Source: an uncultured Lachnospiraceae bacterium
GTDB taxonomy: Bacteria > Bacillota > Clostridia > Lachnospirales > Lachnospiraceae
Reading direction: 5' to 3'
Length of the DNA: 26,530 nucleotides
Assembly: GCA_910589385.1 (NCBI GenBank)
Contig: CAJUTU010000046.1
Coordinates: 1-26,530, forward strand
Below, piece by piece: positions 23,183-26,530 of the stretch (the first letter of the stretch is position 1; each line of letters opens with the position of its first letter). The translations under genes and the position numbers were made by a program. The notes under the pieces were generated by a model that did not search any database, was not told the origin of the DNA, and saw only the letters and a program-made list of their open reading frames with translations.

Positions 23183-23669
23183 CTATATTATCATCATTTC
23201 CTTCTCTTTTACTCCAAGCCAATTCTTCCTCTTCCTGTTTTTTTGTACTTTCTTGCACGCTTTCATGGTCAGGATATGAAAATTCTCTGTCCTCTTCTAT
23301 AGCCAGGTTCTCATCCGGCATCTCCATGTTACAGTTTCCTCTGAAGGAAGCCCCCTCGCCGATCACAAGCGTCTTGGTAAAGAGATCGCCTCTGACACGG
23401 CCTGTTTCCGTAATCTCTATCCGTTGTTCCGCCCAGAGGTTGCCGTATACCGTTCCGGCTACCAATATCTCTACCGCCTTGATATCTCCTTTTACAACTC
23501 CGCTTTCTCCAATGATCACGGTACTTTCCGATATGATTTTTCCTTGGAGTTCTCCGTCAAGCCTGGTGGCCTCCGATGCAAAAAGCATGCCCTCAATCCT
23601 GGATTTATTGCCTATAAGTGTATTGATCATTCCGCTATTAGCTGGTTCGTTTTTCTTCTTTGTAAACAT
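23163..23669 (-). CDS. Bactofilin (polymer-forming cytoskeletal protein)
   Basis: 168 residues. The central region repeats short beta-strand units with glycine turns (SRIEGMLFASEATRLDGELQ, GESGVVKGDIKAVEILVAGT, TETGRVRGDLFTKTLVIGEG), typical of the bactofilin right-handed beta-helix. The C-terminal 45 residues are acidic and probably disordered. Bactofilins polymerise without nucleotide and often recruit peptidoglycan enzymes; the translationally linked NlpC/P60 gene fits this. GGGAGGGAG lies eleven bases before the ATG. Confidence 0.92.
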   Translation of the reverse strand: MFTKKKNEPANSGMINTLIGNKSRIEGMLFASEATRLDGELQGKIISESTVIIGESGVVKGDIKAVEILVAGTVYGNLWAEQRIEITETGRVRGDLFTKTLVIGEGASFRGNCNMEMPDENLAIEEDREFSYPDHESVQESTKKQEEEELAWSKREGNDDNIDEMETI

Positions 23670-23699
23670 GATTTTTCATTCTCCCTCCCTATGTATCTA

Positions 23700-24004
23700 A
23701 ATTGTATATACATTTATATTAAAACTTTTTTAACAAATATACAACATATTTTCAGAAATGTATGATGAATCTCTGCTGAAAAGGGCTATTGATTTTTTCA
23801 AAAGAAATGATATATTAAGAATTAGGAAAGCACCCATTCCAAAGTGGATGCCCCTGAAAATAGGTTAAGTTTCATCAATATTCCTTTTGATTTTTACCAT
23901 TTTACTCATATATTATCACGAAAACCTTTTATACAGACACAGAAATCCCCGACTTTTGCGCGGAATCCGGTATAGAATGATTTCAGCAGAACACTCCGCC
24001 CAAT
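23700..24004. other. Gene-free stretch upstream of the bactofilin gene
   Basis: No reading frame with a ribosome site was found. It contains the bactofilin promoter region. A plus-strand promoter-like pair, TTGATT (23789-23794) and TATATT (23811-23816) spaced by 16 bases, precedes a weak hairpin GCACCCA/TGGATGC (23830-23851). No known riboswitch fold was recognised. Confidence 0.4.
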
Positions 24005-24033
24005 TTGACAATTCCGTATAAATCTGCTAAGAT
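24005..24033 (+). promoter_or_regulatory. Strong promoter for a converging RNA opposite the second small peptide gene
   Basis: TTGACA (24005-24010), 17 bases, TAAGAT (24028-24033). No protein gene follows on this strand. Confidence 0.68.
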
Positions 24034-24039
24034 ATATTT

Positions 24040-24130
24040 ACATAAAGGTACTGCCGATAGACGGCTAGTCCGAATTTAAGCAAACAAAAATAGTCGCCTT
24101 AGTTTTGCGGACTGGGGGCGGCTATTTTTG
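24040..24130 (+). ncRNA. Putative small RNA convergent with the second small peptide gene
   Basis: It would start near 24040 from the TTGACA/TAAGAT promoter and end at the hairpin 24087-24128, about 90 bases. It contains CTGCCGATAGACGGCTAGTC, which I recall as recurring next to small hydrophobic ORFs in gut Clostridia (unverified). Unlike the 8.8-kb locus, I found no long repeat of the toxin start region in it. It would overlap the 3' end of the peptide mRNA. Confidence 0.5.
24087..24128. terminator. Bidirectional terminator overlapping the small peptide gene's stop codon
   Basis: AAAATAG-T-CGCC (24087-24098) pairs with GGCG-G-CTATTTT (24117-24128). On the plus strand the T-G pair completes the stem, so it is stronger there. 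It is followed by T-rich ends on both strands. Confidence 0.75.
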
Positions 24131-24226
24131 TGGTTTATTATTATCCTTGTTTCCGATGGCGTATCCGAGACCGAAGCATGTCAGGCATAAGCCAAGCACT
24201 GAAATCAATCCTTCAATCGTCAGCAT
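24122..24226 (-). CDS. Small hydrophobic (holin-like/type I toxin-like) peptide
   Basis: 34 residues: MLTIEGLISVLGLCLTCFGL then GYAIGNKDNNKPQK. One membrane segment (about 5-24) is followed by a polar basic tail. AAAGGAGGG lies nine bases before the ATG at 24226. The start is 40 bases after the permease stop on the same strand, so it may be cotranscribed with the transporter. The stop codon is inside the terminator stem and a converging small-RNA promoter lies beyond. Size, topology and layout suggest a type I toxin, but there is no direct evidence of toxicity. Confidence 0.65.
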   Translation of the reverse strand: MLTIEGLISVLGLCLTCFGLGYAIGNKDNNKPQK

Positions 24227-24266
24227 CCACTCAGCCCTCCTTTCCCAGATTCCTGCACGCAGGTTT

Positions 24267-25847
24267 CTATGTAATCGTGGTTCTGCTGCTCATAAGCAGT
24301 GCATACATAGTGGAAATAGTCGAGCCTAATACAAGGGGGACAAAAAACAGCACAGCCATCTCTTTGCGTATCTCTCCCTGTAATTGGGCATAGGTATAAC
24401 CGATAGAAAAAAGGTTGCTGTACTTTCTCTTTTCCTCACTTATATCCTGATTTATCCGCAGCAAAATCAGGCTCACTAATGAAAACAGCAGCAGCATGAC
24501 CGCCAGCAGAATAAGGACGGATACCACAAGTTTGTTTTGCGCCTGTGTTTCAAGATTCATTGTTTTTGCTGTTATAATCGGACTGATTTCCTGCAGCCGT
24601 TCATATACTGTTGACAGGCTGTCAGGACTGGATACAGATATAAAATATTTCATCTGGCCATATCCAGCTTCCCCGACAATACCCTCATAATCTTCATCCC
24701 CAATGATATAAGTCCGCTGCGCCTGATCTTCAATATTATATACAATCTCCCATATTTCCTTTACAATAGTCTTGGTATACACCTTATCGCCCACCAAAAA
24801 GGGAACAGGACCGGGAGGCTGAAATCCCCATTCAAATCCATTTTCTTCCTGAGTGCCTATATTATAGTAGTTTCGGTCAATCTGGCTCAAAACCACAATT
24901 TCACCATTTTGTAATCCTAAGTGTTTTCCTGTCAAATCAAAATAACTGCTTTCGGGCATCACATGAACCAAACGACTAAATTCCTGTCCTTCCCACTGAA
25001 TGGCACCATCTAATATCTGAACCAAATGGGTATCTGCTAATAATGCACTTTCCTGTGTCTCAAATTCCTCTATACTTTTCAGATCATCGCCGTCAGCTGC
25101 ATCCATGTACACTGTAAAATCATAAGGCATTTCAAAACTATGGCCTCCATCGTCAGTCGCCAACGACACATCAATAATCAGCATGAACAGGCCAAAAATA
25201 ACAATGATTGTACAGCCAGTCAATAATTTTGCATATTTCTTATAATTTGTCCGCAGCTGGCTGATGTAAAATAAATTCCTGTGGTACTTCGACTTAGAAC
25301 GAATAAATATTTTTGTAAACCAGTATGAAAAAGACATTGTGAGGCAGTATGCGCTTGCCGTCAGAAAAAGCATGGGAAAAAGGGCTGATACAAAATTATA
25401 GGACTCTCCCCTAAAAGTAAGTAACAATAGTCCAAACGCCAACAGCATAAAACCAGTATTTTGATACAAGCAGGGATGAACAATACTTTTATCCAACTTT
25501 TTATAGTTCAGCATATTGGATATCTCCAGCCCGTTAATACGATTCCCTAAAGATACTGCATTTATGAGATAAACTGCTGCATACAGAATCCCATAGTCTT
25601 TCATCTTTTCGTCAAGGGTGTAAATACATAAATAGCGATAATAAACAAATGAGAATGCAGCAAGGATACAAATCAGGGCAGTCATCCACACTGGCAGTGT
25701 GTAATCAATAGAGTCCATAACACTGATCATTTGTGAATTGCTAACTAATCCTGTGTAAACAAAGAACATCGCTCCCCCGATAGTAAGCATAATATACATA
25801 CTGCTATGCGCTTTTGTCCTTATTGCCCTTTGAAGTATTTTTTTCAA
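24267..25847 (-). CDS. FtsX-like ABC transporter permease, probably C-terminally truncated
   Basis: 526 residues starting at a TTG at 25847 with AGGGGAG upstream. Several N-terminal membrane segments are followed by an extracellular region (about 240-430) and FtsX-type helices (VVSVLILLAVMLLLFSLVSLILL, MAVLFFVPLVLGSTISTMYAL). The end SSRTTIT stops before the final helix that the other permease in this window has after the equivalent point (its end reads YFGVTCGLFFGIYAIYFTAT and on). So about 30 residues with one membrane segment seem missing. The ATPase stop and this start overlap by four bases. The role is probably export of, or resistance to, antimicrobial peptides; activity may be impaired if the truncation is real. 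Confidence 0.82.
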   Translation of the reverse strand: MKKILQRAIRTKAHSSMYIMLTIGGAMFFVYTGLVSNSQMISVMDSIDYTLPVWMTALICILAAFSFVYYRYLCIYTLDEKMKDYGILYAAVYLINAVSLGNRINGLEISNMLNYKKLDKSIVHPCLYQNTGFMLLAFGLLLLTFRGESYNFVSALFPMLFLTASAYCLTMSFSYWFTKIFIRSKSKYHRNLFYISQLRTNYKKYAKLLTGCTIIVIFGLFMLIIDVSLATDDGGHSFEMPYDFTVYMDAADGDDLKSIEEFETQESALLADTHLVQILDGAIQWEGQEFSRLVHVMPESSYFDLTGKHLGLQNGEIVVLSQIDRNYYNIGTQEENGFEWGFQPPGPVPFLVGDKVYTKTIVKEIWEIVYNIEDQAQRTYIIGDEDYEGIVGEAGYGQMKYFISVSSPDSLSTVYERLQEISPIITAKTMNLETQAQNKLVVSVLILLAVMLLLFSLVSLILLRINQDISEEKRKYSNLFSIGYTYAQLQGEIRKEMAVLFFVPLVLGSTISTMYALLMSSRTTIT

Positions 25848-26530
25848 ATGACTCCCCTCACTTTCGATGATACCGTCACAATTCTTTCATAAAATGGCTG
25901 TGCTGCTTCTTCCTTTCTCAAAGTATCGCATACTCTGCCGTTCTCAATAAAAACAACCGTATCACAATAGCTCGCTACAGTCGCATCGTGGGTGGCAAGG
26001 ACAATCGTAGTCTGCATTCTTTCTTTAATATCAATAAATGTACTTAAGATTGCTTTTGTATTTACATGATCAAGGCTCCCTGTCGGCTCGTCTGCCAGTA
26101 TCAGTTTTGGGGATTTAATAATTGCCCGGCAGATTGCCGCCCTCTGCTGCTCACCACCCGATGACTGCTCCGGATAGTTATTTTCACAATAACCGACATC
26201 CACACACCGCAATGTATCCACATATTTTTGTTGTATTTCTTTTTCACTCACTTTTTGCAAAGTCAGAGGCAGGATTATATTCTCTTTCAATGTCAGGCCT
26301 TCCAACAGGTTAAAGTCTTGAAACACATAACCAACTGTCATCTGGCGGTGGCGGTCATAATCCTGTTGCCCGTAATCCGCCATGTCAGACCCATTGATAT
26401 AGACGGTGCCAGATGTTGGCTTTTCCATCCCCCCTAAAATCTTTAGCAGTGTACTCTTACCGCTGCCAGACGAACCCATGATACAAAAGATTTCGCCCTG
26501 CGGAATATTGAGGGTAACATCAGATAAAGC
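25844..26530 (-). CDS. ABC transporter ATP-binding protein, 5' end outside the window
   Basis: 229 codons are visible; the reading frame continues past the right edge (ALSDVTLNIPQGEIFCIMGS begins the visible part). It carries Walker A GSSGSGKS, Q-loop VFQDFNLL, signature SSGGEQQR, Walker B LILADEPTGSLD and H-loop THD, the same MacB/BceA class as the ATPase at 11265-12032. It overlaps the permease by four bases (TTGA) and forms a second Bce-type transporter pair. Confidence 0.93.
   Translation of the reverse strand, partial: ALSDVTLNIPQGEIFCIMGSSGSGKSTLLKILGGMEKPTSGTVYINGSDMADYGQQDYDRHRQMTVGYVFQDFNLLEGLTLKENIILPLTLQKVSEKEIQQKYVDTLRCVDVGYCENNYPEQSSGGEQQRAAICRAIIKSPKLILADEPTGSLDHVNTKAILSTFIDIKERMQTTIVLATHDATVASYCDTVVFIENGRVCDTLRKEEAAQPFYERIVTVSSKVRGVI

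Noticed and set aside
1..26530. CRISPR arrays, rRNA genes, tRNA genes and insertion sequences.
   Set aside because: None was seen: no regularly spaced repeats, no transposase or integrase gene, and no tRNA-like cloverleaf was noticed on reading both strands.

Overview
The window looks like a chromosomal segment of a low-to-moderate GC Clostridia bacterium, most likely a Lachnospiraceae relative. The clues are strong AGGAGG ribosome binding sites, the rpmG-secE-nusG-rplK-rplA order, a bactofilin next to an NlpC/P60 hydrolase, Bce-type ABC transporters, and tiny hydrophobic peptide genes of a kind common in that group. The organism call is inference; no 16S gene is present.

Positions 1-6200, read on the minus strand, are an accessory island downstream of rplA. 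It starts with a type II toxin-antitoxin pair: an MqsR-like toxin and an MqsA-like antitoxin fused to a Panacea/SocA domain. A broken EcsC-family gene follows. Then comes a compact restriction-modification operon: a small helix-turn-helix protein, a cytosine-5 methyltransferase, a DUF3883-type restriction nuclease, a second cytosine-5 methyltransferase and a Vsr mismatch endonuclease cut by the window edge. All its genes overlap or touch. The usual rplJ-rplL pair is not found after rplA.

Positions 6200-8720 are the housekeeping operon rpmG-secE-nusG-rplK-rplA on the minus strand. Copies of the 23S rRNA L1-binding hairpin lie immediately before both rplK and rplA. Positions 8740-9150 hold a compact convergent type I toxin-antitoxin-like locus and a remnant of another small peptide gene. 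Positions 9197-12173 are a Bce-type ABC transporter with a BceR-like operator but no local two-component genes. Next are a LacI-family regulator with a palindromic operator, an MBL-fold hydrolase, an unrecognised 58-residue peptide gene and a small lipoprotein.

Positions 15323-22122 are a carbohydrate catabolic module. A four-gene, end-overlapping operon (zinc alcohol dehydrogenase, FGGY kinase, two tandem polyol-phosphate dehydrogenase homologues) is divergent from an UlaG-like lactonase gene, and a ROK repressor gene follows. One operator sits in the spacer of both face-to-face divergent promoters and recurs in the ROK gene's own promoter, so the ROK protein probably controls all of it. There is no transporter, and the substrate is unknown.

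Positions 22144-23669 encode a bactofilin and a membrane-anchored NlpC/P60 endopeptidase. Positions 23700-24004 appear gene-free. Positions 24005-24226 hold a second small hydrophobic peptide gene with a convergent RNA promoter. It abuts a second Bce-type permease that appears to lack its last membrane segment. The matching ATPase gene runs off the right edge.
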